In this document: positions 6,080 through 13,608 of the stretch, piece by piece | How positions within the stretch are numbered: position 1 is the first letter of the stretch | How the letters are laid out: each line of letters starts with the position of its first letter | Source of the DNA: Acidobacteriota bacterium | Lineage (GTDB): Bacteria; Acidobacteriota; Terriglobia; Terriglobales; Acidobacteriaceae | Reading direction: 5' to 3' | DNA: 14,346 nucleotides | NCBI GenBank assembly: GCA_021846065.1 | Contig: JAJZCP010000013.1 | Span: 1-14,346 of the forward strand | The notes under the pieces: model-generated | What the model was told of the DNA's origin: nothing | Databases searched by the model: none | The model's input: only the letters and a program-made list of their open reading frames with translations | Position numbers and translations under genes: made by a program

Positions 6080-8155
6080 CTACCAGATGCGTACACGGTT
6101 TTCCGGCGTAAGGTATAGCGTTTGGCCCGGTTTGACATTAAAAGCGCTATACCATGCATCGATGTTGCGTACCGTGTCGGCGCGGTACTGCGCGGGGGCA
6201 TGCGGATCTGTCAGGACCTGCTGCCGGAGGGCCGCCGGCCGCTCCTTGCTCGCCCAGTTCTGCGCAAAGGCGATGAAGAACTGCTGATCGCCGCTGAACC
6301 CCTGCACGGCCGGTGCGGCTGCTCCCTTCAGGGAAGCATGGTAGCCGTCATAGGCCGCGGCGATACCGGCAACGTCAGCAATGTCCTCCGCCAGCGTCTG
6401 CTTGCCGTTGACGTGCAAATCCGGGAAGGGCTGGTAGGTGTCATACTGTGCCGCCAGCTTCGCCGTCGCTGCGTTGAAGTGGGCCAGGTCTTGCGGCGTC
6501 CACCAGTCGCGCAGCGCACCCTTGGAGTCAAACGTGCTCCCCTCGGTGTCAAACGTATGGCTGATCTCATGTCCGATTACAGATCCGATCGCTCCATAAT
6601 TGGACGCAGCTGGCGCCTTGGGATCGAAAAATGGCGGCTGCAGGATGGCGGCGGGAAAATTCAGCGCGTTCTGCAGCGGGAGGTTCACAGCGTTCACAGT
6701 CTGCGGCTCCATGGACCACTCACGCCGGTCCACGTTTCCGCCCACCCGGCCCACCTGCTGCTGATACCGGAACAGCCGGCCGCGCCAGATGTTGCCGAAC
6801 AGTGAGTCCGGCTTGACCGTGTACCCTGTGTAGCTCTTCCATGTCTCCGGATATCCCACGCCGACATAGAGCGTGCTCAACTTCGCTTCCGCCTCCGCCT
6901 TGGTTGCCGGGTTCATCCACTGCAGCCGCTCAATGCGCTGGCGAAATGCGGCGATGATATTGGCGACCATCGCCTGTGCTTCCGCCTTGGCTTCCGGCGG
7001 AAAATATTTCTGCGCATAGATCTGGCCGACGGCGTCTCCGAGATACGTATTCACCACCCCAACGCCCCGCTCCCAGCGCGGTGACTGCTGCGGCACGCCG
7101 TATAGCGTCTTTCCGAAGAAGTTGAACTCCTCGTCGGCCACGGCTTTCGGCAGCACTGAACCGTATTCTTCCAGCATGTGAAAGGTCAGCCAGTCCTTCC
7201 AGGTATCGAGCGGCGTGGAAGCGACCAGCGCAGACTCACCCGTGAAGGCTGTCGGTTGCCAGACATAAAACTGCTGCTGATTGGCCAGGCCCGCGGCTTT
7301 GAAGAATGTGGCCCAGTCCAGGCCCGGAGCCTTGGCCGTAAAGTCGCTGCGCGTCCAAAGGTTGTTCGCCTTGTGGACATCCTCGTTCTCCGCCAGGCTC
7401 AGGTGCGTCTGGGCGATGGCCTTCTCGAGCGCCAGAATTCGAGTGGCGCGCATCTCCGGATCACTGACGTTCGCCAGCTTCAGCATGGCGACGACGTGAT
7501 CGTGATAGGCGCTGCGAATCTGCTGCATGTGCGCGTTGTCGCTCAGGTAGTAGGCGCGCGTCGGCAGCACCAGTCCGTCCTCCAGCAGATACGGCGCGTA
7601 GTGGGCAGAGTCCCGGAACCCCGGCGCCACCCACAGGCCGAAGATGTTTTCCGTATGGAAGTTCGTGTTGTTCAGCGGATCGACATCGGCGCGTAAGGAT
7701 TCGCCCAGCGCTCGCGCCAACTCCTTTTTGTTCCGGATCGCCGCAATCTTTTTCAGCTGCGGCGTTATCGGCGTCATGCCTTTCGCCTCAACCGCCGCCG
7801 TATTCATGTAGGAGTTGTAGAGGTTGGCGATACGGCCGCGGTTCGTATCCGCCGGCGCATTGGCGTGTGCTGCTTCCTGAATCAACGCGGCCGTGCGCTT
7901 GTTGCTCTGGTTGAACAGGAGCATGAAGACCCCGGTCCCGGCACGGTCCGGGGGAATGACGGCCTGCTTGATCCAGTTTCCGTTCGCATACTCATAAAAG
8001 TTGTCACCGGGGACGACCGAGCGGTCCATATATTGGACAGCGATGCCGTGCTGTTGCGGCGCAGTTGATTTCGCGGGCGTGGCAGGCGTCTGCGCAAAGA
8101 CCGGGATGCCGGCCAGAAACATTGCGACAAGAGAGGGCGTTAGAGATTTGAGCAA
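6080..8155 (-). CDS. Secreted M13-family zinc metallopeptidase (neprilysin/PepO-like)
   Basis: The 691-residue product has a signal peptide (LLKSLTPSLVAMFLAGIPVFA, cleavage likely after FAQ/A near residue 22) and a full M13 domain. An N-terminal part has VPGDNFYEYANGNWIK and FGLWVAPGFRDS; the peptidase part has VIGHEISHTFDTEGS with zinc ligands His529 and His533 and catalytic Glu530. The third ligand is Glu590 in AEDIADVAG; the usual motif is ENIAD, so Asn is Asp here. DPHAP...R (His about 652, Arg about 659) and the terminal NRVRIW match the family. Start: an in-frame GTG at 8302 would bury the signal peptide behind 49 basic residues, whereas the TTG at 8155 has GAGGT just upstream and puts the signal peptide at the N-terminus. 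It should act outside the cytoplasmic membrane on oligopeptides. It is divergent from lptF across 139 bases. Confidence 0.93.
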   Translation of the reverse strand: MLKSLTPSLVAMFLAGIPVFAQTPATPAKSTAPQQHGIAVQYMDRSVVPGDNFYEYANGNWIKQAVIPPDRAGTGVFMLLFNQSNKRTAALIQEAAHANAPADTNRGRIANLYNSYMNTAAVEAKGMTPITPQLKKIAAIRNKKELARALGESLRADVDPLNNTNFHTENIFGLWVAPGFRDSAHYAPYLLEDGLVLPTRAYYLSDNAHMQQIRSAYHDHVVAMLKLANVSDPEMRATRILALEKAIAQTHLSLAENEDVHKANNLWTRSDFTAKAPGLDWATFFKAAGLANQQQFYVWQPTAFTGESALVASTPLDTWKDWLTFHMLEEYGSVLPKAVADEEFNFFGKTLYGVPQQSPRWERGVGVVNTYLGDAVGQIYAQKYFPPEAKAEAQAMVANIIAAFRQRIERLQWMNPATKAEAEAKLSTLYVGVGYPETWKSYTGYTVKPDSLFGNIWRGRLFRYQQQVGRVGGNVDRREWSMEPQTVNAVNLPLQNALNFPAAILQPPFFDPKAPAASNYGAIGSVIGHEISHTFDTEGSTFDSKGALRDWWTPQDLAHFNAATAKLAAQYDTYQPFPDLHVNGKQTLAEDIADVAGIAAAYDGYHASLKGAAAPAVQGFSGDQQFFIAFAQNWASKERPAALRQQVLTDPHAPAQYRADTVRNIDAWYSAFNVKPGQTLYLTPENRVRIW

Positions 8156-8294
8156 GGCTACCTCACGCGATCGGATGTGTGGCCGTCCGGGGGTACGGGC
8201 AAACTTCGGCCGCAAGCCACGCAACAGGGTAGCATGACCGGCAAATTCCCGCGCTACACTGGTCGAAAGACCGTTCCGCCGGTCTCTGCCATCC
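8156..8294. promoter_or_regulatory. Divergent promoter region between the M13 peptidase and the Lpt permease
   Basis: On the plus strand, TACACT at 8255-8260 with a weak ATGACC at 8234-8239 could serve the permease with a leader of about 28 nt. In that leader GGTC-GAAA-GACC (8261-8272) forms a GNRA-type hairpin. On the minus strand, GAGGT before the TTG at 8155 is the peptidase ribosome site, and TGCTACCCT read from about 8233 to 8225 is a possible extended -10. These are weak matches by eye. Confidence 0.3.
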
Positions 8295-10607
8295 GTGCGC
8301 ATTCTTACCCGCTACATTCTCGGCGAAGTTCTCTCCCATGCCCTGTTGGGGCTGCTGCTGTTTACCTTTGTGCTGTTTATGCCGAACCTGGTGCAGATTC
8401 TGGAACTGGTTGTCCAGAATGGCGCGCCGCTCAGCAGCGTGTTCAAGCTCATTGCCTTTACGCTGCCCAATGCCTGCATCGTCACCATCCCCATGGCAGT
8501 ACTGGTCGGCGTGCTGCTGGGGCTTAGCCGCCTGGCAGCAGACAGCGAAGTCACCGCGATGCGCGCCTCGGGCGTTGGCGTGTTTCAGTTTGTCCGCATC
8601 GTTTCCATCGTCGGCCTCTCCGGATGGATTTTTGGGCTCTGCATCTCGCTATTTCTGGCGCCCCGGGCAACGCGCGCCATGCTCAACGTGGAGACGGCGC
8701 TGCGCAACTCGCAGGCGTCGTTTTCCGTTGAGCCGCGCGTCTTCTACGAAGACTTCCGCAACTCCGTGCTGTATGTGCAGGACGTGCGTCCAGGCCGGCG
8801 GGCCTCCGTGTGGACGAATGTATTTCTCGCGGATCTCAGCGATCCCAAGACACCACGCATTACGCTGGCCCAGCAGGCCACCGTGGTGGCCAAAGGACAT
8901 GAGCTGACCATGCGCCTGCGCAACGGCGAGCAGCATGAGATGCAGGCGAATGACCCGGGCTCCTACAGCATCTCCACGTTCCAGCGCACGGACCTGCCCA
9001 TCCAGATCAACTCCAGCGCAGATACGGTTCGCATCGGCCACAGCGACGTCCCCATTCTTGCCATGTCCAATACCGAGCTGCGCGGCAAGATTCATGGACC
9101 CGGCGGCCGCTGGTACGCAATTGAATTTCAGAAGCGCTGGGCATATCCCACGGCGTGCCTGGTGCTGATGCTGATTGGCGTGCCGCTTGGTTTGTCATCG
9201 CGCCGCGGCGGTAAAAGCATGGGCTTCGTGCTCACCGTGCTGCTGGTGTTTCTCTACTACTTTCTTTCGTCAACCGGTATGACGCTGGCGCGCCAGGGCA
9301 AACTCCCCGTGTGGGCGGGCGTCTGGGCGGCCAATGTCCTGTTTGCCATCGCCGGCCTGCTATTGCTCCGGCAAATGATGCGCGGGGCTGTCCGCTTCTC
9401 CATGCCCGGCTGGGCCGCCAGGTTCCGGTTGAAGCGCGCCGATCCCGCGATGCTGGGTGCAGTGCTTCCCGCTGTGAGCCGGCGCAAGCTGTATGAAGGC
9501 TTTCCGCTCATTCTGGATGACTACGTGCTCCGGACTTTCATCGGCAGCTTTCTGTTGATTGAGGCCAGCTTTGTGCTGCTCTCGCTCATCTTCTCCTTGT
9601 TTGAGCTGCTGGGCGATATAGTGCGGAACCATGCACCGCTGACCATGGTCGGCGATTACCTGCTGAACCTGGCGCCCAGCATGATCTACAGCATCACGCC
9701 ACTCAGCGTGCTGATCGCCGTGCTGGTGACCATTGGCGTCTTCAACCGCTCCAGCGAACTGACGGCCATGAAGGCCACGGGCACCAGTCTGTATCGCATC
9801 ATTGTGCCCATCCTGCTGATCGCCTTCGGGCTCTCCTGTGTGATGTTCGGGTTTGACCAGTTTTATCTGCCGCAGGCCAACCGGACACAGGAGTCTCTCC
9901 GCAGTGCGATCAAAGGCAAGCCGCCGCGCACATTTCTGCGGCCGGACCGCGAATGGCTGTTTGGCGAAAGCAAGCCGGGGCAGCCGGAGCACCTGTTCTA
10001 CTACGAGTTCTTCGACTCCGCGAACGACCGCTTTGCCAACCTGACCGTGCTCGAGTTTGCCCCGCACAGCTTTACGCTGGCGCGACGCATCTTTGCCGCC
10101 GACGTGGAGTGGAGCCCGCAGCAGCAGCAGTGGATCTTCTACCGTGGCTGGCAGCGCACGTTTCAGGGCGGCGCCATCACCAGCTATTCCACGTTCACCA
10201 GTCAGATATTTCCAGAAATTGTTGAGCAGCCAGGCTACTTCAAGAAGGAAGACCTGCAATCCTCTGAGATGACACTGACGCAGTTGGCCCGCTACATCCA
10301 CGATCTGAGCCAGAGCGGCTTCGACACCGTCCCGCTGCGGGTTCAGCTGAACAAAAAGATCGCCTATCCTTTGGTCACGCTCGTCATGGCGATTCTCGCT
10401 ATCCCCTTCGCGCTGTCCGCCGGACGAAGGGGCTCGCTTGCCGGCGTCGCTATCGCCATTGGCGTCGCGATCGCATACTGGGTGACGGCCGGCCTCTTTG
10501 AGGCGATGGGAAATGTGAATACGCTGCCGGCGGCGCTGGCGGCCTGGTCGCCCGATCTGCTCTTCGGACTGGTCGGCGGATACCTGCTGCTGCGCACGCC
10601 TACCTGA
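8295..10607 (+). CDS. LptF-LptG fusion: single-chain LPS-export permease
   Basis: The 770-residue product contains two complete LptF/LptG (YjgP/YjgQ) permeases in tandem. The N-half (1 to about 360) opens with MRILTRYILGEV, has three helices, the cytoplasmic coupling segment DSEVTAMRASG (83-93), a periplasmic jellyroll (about 130-265) and three more helices (WAYPTACLVLMLIGVPLGLSSRRGG). The C-half (about 401-770) repeats this order: LILDDYVLRTFIGSFLLIE, coupling segment SSELTAMKATG (487-497), jellyroll (about 525-670) and KKIAYPLVTLVMAILAIPFALSAGRRG. In E. coli LptF and LptG are separate proteins of about 360 residues that work with the LptB ATPase and LptC to extract LPS from the inner membrane. 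A basic linker of about 40 residues joins the halves. The GTG at 8295 is used without a clear ribosome site. LptB and LptC are not here. An exporter gene follows. Confidence 0.93.
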   Translation: MRILTRYILGEVLSHALLGLLLFTFVLFMPNLVQILELVVQNGAPLSSVFKLIAFTLPNACIVTIPMAVLVGVLLGLSRLAADSEVTAMRASGVGVFQFVRIVSIVGLSGWIFGLCISLFLAPRATRAMLNVETALRNSQASFSVEPRVFYEDFRNSVLYVQDVRPGRRASVWTNVFLADLSDPKTPRITLAQQATVVAKGHELTMRLRNGEQHEMQANDPGSYSISTFQRTDLPIQINSSADTVRIGHSDVPILAMSNTELRGKIHGPGGRWYAIEFQKRWAYPTACLVLMLIGVPLGLSSRRGGKSMGFVLTVLLVFLYYFLSSTGMTLARQGKLPVWAGVWAANVLFAIAGLLLLRQMMRGAVRFSMPGWAARFRLKRADPAMLGAVLPAVSRRKLYEGFPLILDDYVLRTFIGSFLLIEASFVLLSLIFSLFELLGDIVRNHAPLTMVGDYLLNLAPSMIYSITPLSVLIAVLVTIGVFNRSSELTAMKATGTSLYRIIVPILLIAFGLSCVMFGFDQFYLPQANRTQESLRSAIKGKPPRTFLRPDREWLFGESKPGQPEHLFYYEFFDSANDRFANLTVLEFAPHSFTLARRIFAADVEWSPQQQQWIFYRGWQRTFQGGAITSYSTFTSQIFPEIVEQPGYFKKEDLQSSEMTLTQLARYIHDLSQSGFDTVPLRVQLNKKIAYPLVTLVMAILAIPFALSAGRRGSLAGVAIAIGVAIAYWVTAGLFEAMGNVNTLPAALAAWSPDLLFGLVGGYLLLRTPT

Positions 10608-10633
10608 TGCAGGTCACAAAGCAGAACCTTCGT

Positions 10634-10639
10634 TAAAAT
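10634..10639 (+). promoter_or_regulatory. Candidate -10 box upstream of the ABC exporter
   Basis: TAAAAT is one base from TATAAT, with a weak GTCACA at 10613-10618 (15-bp spacing) as possible -35. A transcript from about 10646 would suit a start at the ATG at 10680 better than the GTG at 10644. Confidence 0.35.
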
Positions 10640-10645
10640 TGAAGT

Positions 10646-10665
10646 GGACGCGATTTTACGCGTCC
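10646..10665 (+). repeat. Inverted repeat at the front of the ABC exporter gene
   Basis: GGACGCG (10646-10652) and CGCGTCC (10659-10665) are perfect complements around a six-base A/T loop. There is no T-run after it, so it is not a standard terminator. It could be an operator or a 5' leader hairpin. Confidence 0.4.
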
Positions 10666-10679
10666 TCGGCCTGCCGCTT

Positions 10680-12428
10680 ATGTTCGAAAACATCCGCCCT
10701 CTACTTCCCTACATGCGACGTTACCGTCGCGGCTTTGCGGCCGGCGGATTTTTTGCCATTTGCAGCAACGCCATCTGGGTACTGTTTCCTCAGGTCATCC
10801 GGCGCGCCGTCGATGACATGACGCACCACCTGAACTATCGCGGCATCGTTATCTACGCCCTGCTGCTGCTGGCGCTCGCCTTCTCGAAAGGCATATTTCT
10901 CTTCCTCACGCGCTGGGTGCTCATCGGCATTTCGCGGGACATTGAATACGACATCCGCAACGATCTTTTTCGCGTGCTGGAGCGCCAGTCCGCGTCCTAT
11001 TTCCACGAGCATCGCACGGGCGACATTATGGCCCGGGCCACCAATGATCTGAATGCCGTCCGCATGCTGCTGGGCCCGGCGATTATGTACAGCCTGAACA
11101 CGATTCTGTTCACGCTGGGCGCCTTGTTCTTCATGATGCGGATCAGCCCGTGGCTTACGCTGCTGGCCTTTGCGCCGCTGCCCGCAGCCAGCATTCTGGT
11201 GCAATATTTTGGCCGCCGCATTCATGAGCGGTTTGAGCGCATCCAGGCCATGTACTCCGATATCTCCGCGCGCGTGCAGGAGAATGTCGCTTCCGTTCGC
11301 CTGGTCCGCGCGTTTGCGCAGGAAGAAGCCGAAATCCGCTTCTTTGAGACGGCCAACACGGAATATATCCGGCGCGCGCTCCGGCTGGTGCGGCTGATGG
11401 GTATGCTATGGCCGACGCTGGAGTTTCTGCTGGGGCTGTCGCTGGTTGTGGTGCTTGGCGTCGGCGGCCATGAGGTGGTCTCGCATCGCATCTCTGTCGG
11501 TGCATTTGTCGCCTTCACCACCTACATGGTGATGCTCACCTGGCCGGTCATCGCCCTGGGCTGGGTCGTAAACCTGGTGCAGCGCGGAACGGCATCTGTG
11601 CGCCGCATTCACGAGATCCTCATCGCACAGCCATCCATCACAGACGCGGCCGCTGCGTCAGAGACAATGCCTATCGCCGGCGATGTCGAATTTCGTCATT
11701 TGACGTTCGCCTACAGCGATACCACGCCGACGGTGCTGCATGACATTTCGGTCAAGATCCCGGCCGGCACCAGCCTGGCCATTGTGGGACCCACGGGCTC
11801 CGGCAAAACGTCGCTGGTCAGCCTGATTCCGCGACTGCACGACGTAGCCCCCGGAATGCTGCGGATCGACGGCCGCCCGATCACCGACTTTCCGCTGGCG
11901 GAGCTGCGCCGCGCCGTCGGCTTCGTGCCGCAGGAGACGTTCCTCTTCAGCGATACCATCCGCGAGAACGTTGCTTTTGGCGCGCCAGAGGCCACCGAGC
12001 AGCAGATTCTGGAAGCCGCGCGCGCAGCCCACATCCGCGATGAGATCCTCGAATTTCCGAAGGGCTTCGACACCCTGGTCGGCGAGCGCGGCGTGACGCT
12101 CTCCGGCGGCCAGAAGCAACGCACCGCCATCGCCCGCGCCATTGTGCGCGATCCCCGCATCCTGATCCTCGATGACGCGCTGGCCAGCGTCGACACCTAC
12201 ACGGAAGAGCGCATTCTGACCGAGCTGGCGAACGTGATGCGCGGCCGCACCACAATTTTTATCTCGCACCGTGTCTCGACGGCGCGCAACGCCGACCAGA
12301 TCGCCGTGCTGGTCGAGGGCCGCATTGTGGAGCTGGGCACCCACGACGAACTTGTCGCGCGCAACGGCTACTACACGCAGCTGTACGAAAAGCAGATGCT
12401 GGAAGAAGAGCTGGCCGTCGCCGGCTAA
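10680..12428 (+). CDS. ABC exporter half-transporter, MdlA/YheI-like with degenerate Walker B
   Basis: From the ATG at 10680 the product is 582 residues: a six-helix type I exporter domain (about 1-310) fused to an ATPase domain. The ATPase has Walker A GPTGSGKT (370-377), Q-loop FVPQETFLFSDTIREN, signature LSGGQ (474-478), Walker B ILILDD (494-499) and H-loop His530. The residue after the Walker B Asp is Asp499 rather than the catalytic Glu. This DDALASVD pattern is typical of one half of heterodimeric exporters such as MdlAB and YheHI, whereas MsbA has DE. It therefore probably needs a partner half-transporter, which is not adjacent. The substrate could be a lipid, drug or peptide. A GTG at 10644 would add 12 residues; neither start has a clear ribosome site. 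It lies 72 bases after the Lpt permease and converges with yjbQ, 4 bases between stops. Confidence 0.92.
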   Translation: MFENIRPLLPYMRRYRRGFAAGGFFAICSNAIWVLFPQVIRRAVDDMTHHLNYRGIVIYALLLLALAFSKGIFLFLTRWVLIGISRDIEYDIRNDLFRVLERQSASYFHEHRTGDIMARATNDLNAVRMLLGPAIMYSLNTILFTLGALFFMMRISPWLTLLAFAPLPAASILVQYFGRRIHERFERIQAMYSDISARVQENVASVRLVRAFAQEEAEIRFFETANTEYIRRALRLVRLMGMLWPTLEFLLGLSLVVVLGVGGHEVVSHRISVGAFVAFTTYMVMLTWPVIALGWVVNLVQRGTASVRRIHEILIAQPSITDAAAASETMPIAGDVEFRHLTFAYSDTTPTVLHDISVKIPAGTSLAIVGPTGSGKTSLVSLIPRLHDVAPGMLRIDGRPITDFPLAELRRAVGFVPQETFLFSDTIRENVAFGAPEATEQQILEAARAAHIRDEILEFPKGFDTLVGERGVTLSGGQKQRTAIARAIVRDPRILILDDALASVDTYTEERILTELANVMRGRTTIFISHRVSTARNADQIAVLVEGRIVELGTHDELVARNGYYTQLYEKQMLEEELAVAG

Positions 12429-12432
12429 CGGT

Positions 12433-12852
12433 TCAGCGCACGCCCAGCACCTTCACGATCAAGCGCTTTGTTCGCTGACCGTCAAACTCCGCGTAGAACA
12501 CACGCTGCCAGGTGCCAAGATCCAGCCGGCCATTCGTCACTGGCAGCGTCGTCTCATGGTGCAGCAGCAGCGACTTCAGATGCGCATCCCCGTTGTCCTC
12601 GCCCGTTTGATGATGGCGGTAATCCGGGCGCGCCGGTGCTACCTTCTCCAGCCACTCCATAATGTCTTCCATCAGGCCCTCCTCCAGATCATTGACATAC
12701 ACGGCGGCCGTAATATGCATCGGAGAGACAAAGCACAGTCCGTCGCGAATACCACTGCGCTGCACGATCTGTTCGACCTGCGGAGTGATGTGGACAATCT
12801 CGCGCCGGTGCGGCATGTGCATCTGCAAATATTCTGTATGAGCGTTCATCAT
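12433..12852 (-). CDS. YjbQ/UPF0047 family protein (secondary thiamine-phosphate-synthase-like)
   Basis: The product of about 139 residues matches UPF0047 over its length: [15 protein letters not shown], the signature [39 protein letters not shown] and [20 protein letters not shown]. coli YjbQ has weak thiamine-phosphate synthase activity that can rescue thiE mutants, but the physiological role is not firmly known. The fold is a small trimeric cytosolic barrel with conserved metal-binding histidines. The start is either of two adjacent ATGs (12852 or 12849). A longer version from 12912 would add 20 residues with no family similarity. TATCCT (12865-12860 on the minus strand) ends 7 nt before the ATG at 12852, and there is no ribosome site, so the message may be leaderless. 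Confidence 0.9.
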   Translation of the reverse strand: MMNAHTEYLQMHMPHRREIVHITPQVEQIVQRSGIRDGLCFVSPMHITAAVYVNDLEEGLMEDIMEWLEKVAPARPDYRHHQTGEDNGDAHLKSLLLHHETTLPVTNGRLDLGTWQRVFYAEFDGQRTKRLIVKVLGVR

Positions 12853-12859
12853 GCCAGAT

Positions 12860-12865
12860 AGGATA
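12860..12865 (-). promoter_or_regulatory. Candidate -10 element of a leaderless yjbQ transcript
   Basis: Read on the minus strand this is TATCCT, ending 7 nt before the ATG at 12852. No convincing -35 or Shine-Dalgarno sequence is seen. It lies in the divergent region shared with the glycosylase gene. Confidence 0.35.
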
Positions 12866-12895
12866 CGCAAGCCGGCGGCGCAGGCTGCCCGGCCC

Positions 12896-13591
12896 ATGGC
12901 GACCCACCACAATGCGCTGGAAGCTGCGGCGGCAACGCTGCGCGCGATGTACGACCGTCTGCTGGCAACTTATGGGGCGCGCAACTGGTGGCCGGCCGAG
13001 TCGCCGTTTGAGGTCGTGCTGGGCGCGTATCTGACGCAGGCCACGGCGTGGACCAGCGTGGAGCGCTCGATCGCCGCGCTGCGCAGCGCCGGGGTTCTCT
13101 CCGTGGACGGCATTCGCGCCACGCCGCTCGATCAGCTACGCGCGCTGATTCGCCCTTCGGGCTTTGTGCAGCGGAAAGCGGCATCCATCCACGCGTTTGT
13201 TGGCCTGCTCGACGCGCGCTACGGCGGATCGCTGGAGCGGATGGCCGCCGCGCCAACCGATGTTCTGCGCCACGAACTGCTGGCGCTGCCTGGCACCGGA
13301 CCGGAGACGGCGGACGCCATTCTGCTCTACGCGCTGAGACATCCTGTGTTTGTTGCGGATGAATACCTGCGCCGGGTGGCGACGCGGCACGGCCTGGTGC
13401 GTGAGAACGCGCGCTATGCGGAGCTGCAGCAACTGGGTGACGCAGCTGTGGCCAGCACGACCCCGGCCGAAACCGCGCGCCACGCGAACGAACTGCATGC
13501 GCTGATTGTCGAGGTGGGTAAGCAGCACTGCGGCACAAGTCCACGCTGCGACGGCTGCCCCCTGGCGCCGTTTCTTCCCTGCCCGGCGTAA
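12896..13591 (+). CDS. Endonuclease III-like HhH-GPD DNA glycosylase with Fe-S cluster motif
   Basis: The 231-residue product (from the ATG at 12896) belongs to the HhH-GPD base-excision-repair superfamily. [14 protein letters not shown] (46-59) matches the LTQ-T-W--VE-AI motif of EndoIII-related proteins. The helix-hairpin-helix is [17 protein letters not shown] (131-147), the catalytic Asp is Asp155 in [10 protein letters not shown], and four cysteines at 212, 218, 221 and 229 can hold a 4Fe-4S cluster. Where EndoIII has the lyase lysine (GRKTA), this protein has Glu137 (GPETA). It should therefore be a monofunctional glycosylase, closer to MagIII or mismatch-type enzymes than to Nth. The damaged base is unknown. 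An ATG at 12851 would add 15 residues and overlap the divergent yjbQ start; neither start has a clear ribosome site. The nucleotide-pool cleaning gene follows after 17 bases. Confidence 0.9.
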   Translation: MATHHNALEAAAATLRAMYDRLLATYGARNWWPAESPFEVVLGAYLTQATAWTSVERSIAALRSAGVLSVDGIRATPLDQLRALIRPSGFVQRKAASIHAFVGLLDARYGGSLERMAAAPTDVLRHELLALPGTGPETADAILLYALRHPVFVADEYLRRVATRHGLVRENARYAELQQLGDAAVASTTPAETARHANELHALIVEVGKQHCGTSPRCDGCPLAPFLPCPA

Positions 13592-13594
13592 CCC

Positions 13595-13600
13595 TATACT
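13595..13600 (+). promoter_or_regulatory. Candidate -10 element of a leaderless rdgB transcript
   Basis: TATACT begins 4 bases after the glycosylase stop and ends 8 nt before the rdgB ATG at 13609. It would allow rdgB to be transcribed separately from, and in addition to, readthrough. The ACAGG between could also act as a weak ribosome site. Confidence 0.4.
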
Positions 13601-13608
13601 GACAGGCG

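Noticed and set aside
8156..8302. N-terminal extension of the M13 peptidase up to a GTG at 8302
   Set aside because: It would place 49 Arg-rich residues before an obvious signal peptide and overlap the permease start; TTG 8155 has a GAGGT ribosome site.
9360..10301. A 313-codon open frame on the minus strand within the Lpt permease
   Set aside because: Antisense shadow: the plus strand carries a full permease half, and the antisense product is rich in Gln/His/Arg without domains.
10602..10614. ACCTG-ATG-CAGGT palindrome at the Lpt permease stop codon
   Set aside because: Only a 5-bp stem with a 3-base loop and no T-run; too weak to call a terminator or operator.
11658..12344. A 228-codon open frame on the minus strand within the exporter ATPase domain
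   Set aside because: It lies entirely opposite the Walker A to H-loop region, which is plainly coding on the plus strand.
10680..12428. MsbA assignment for the ABC exporter
   Set aside because: Position after the Lpt permease is suggestive, but the DDALASVD Walker B and overall motif pattern fit the MdlA/YheI half-transporter group rather than MsbA, which has DE.
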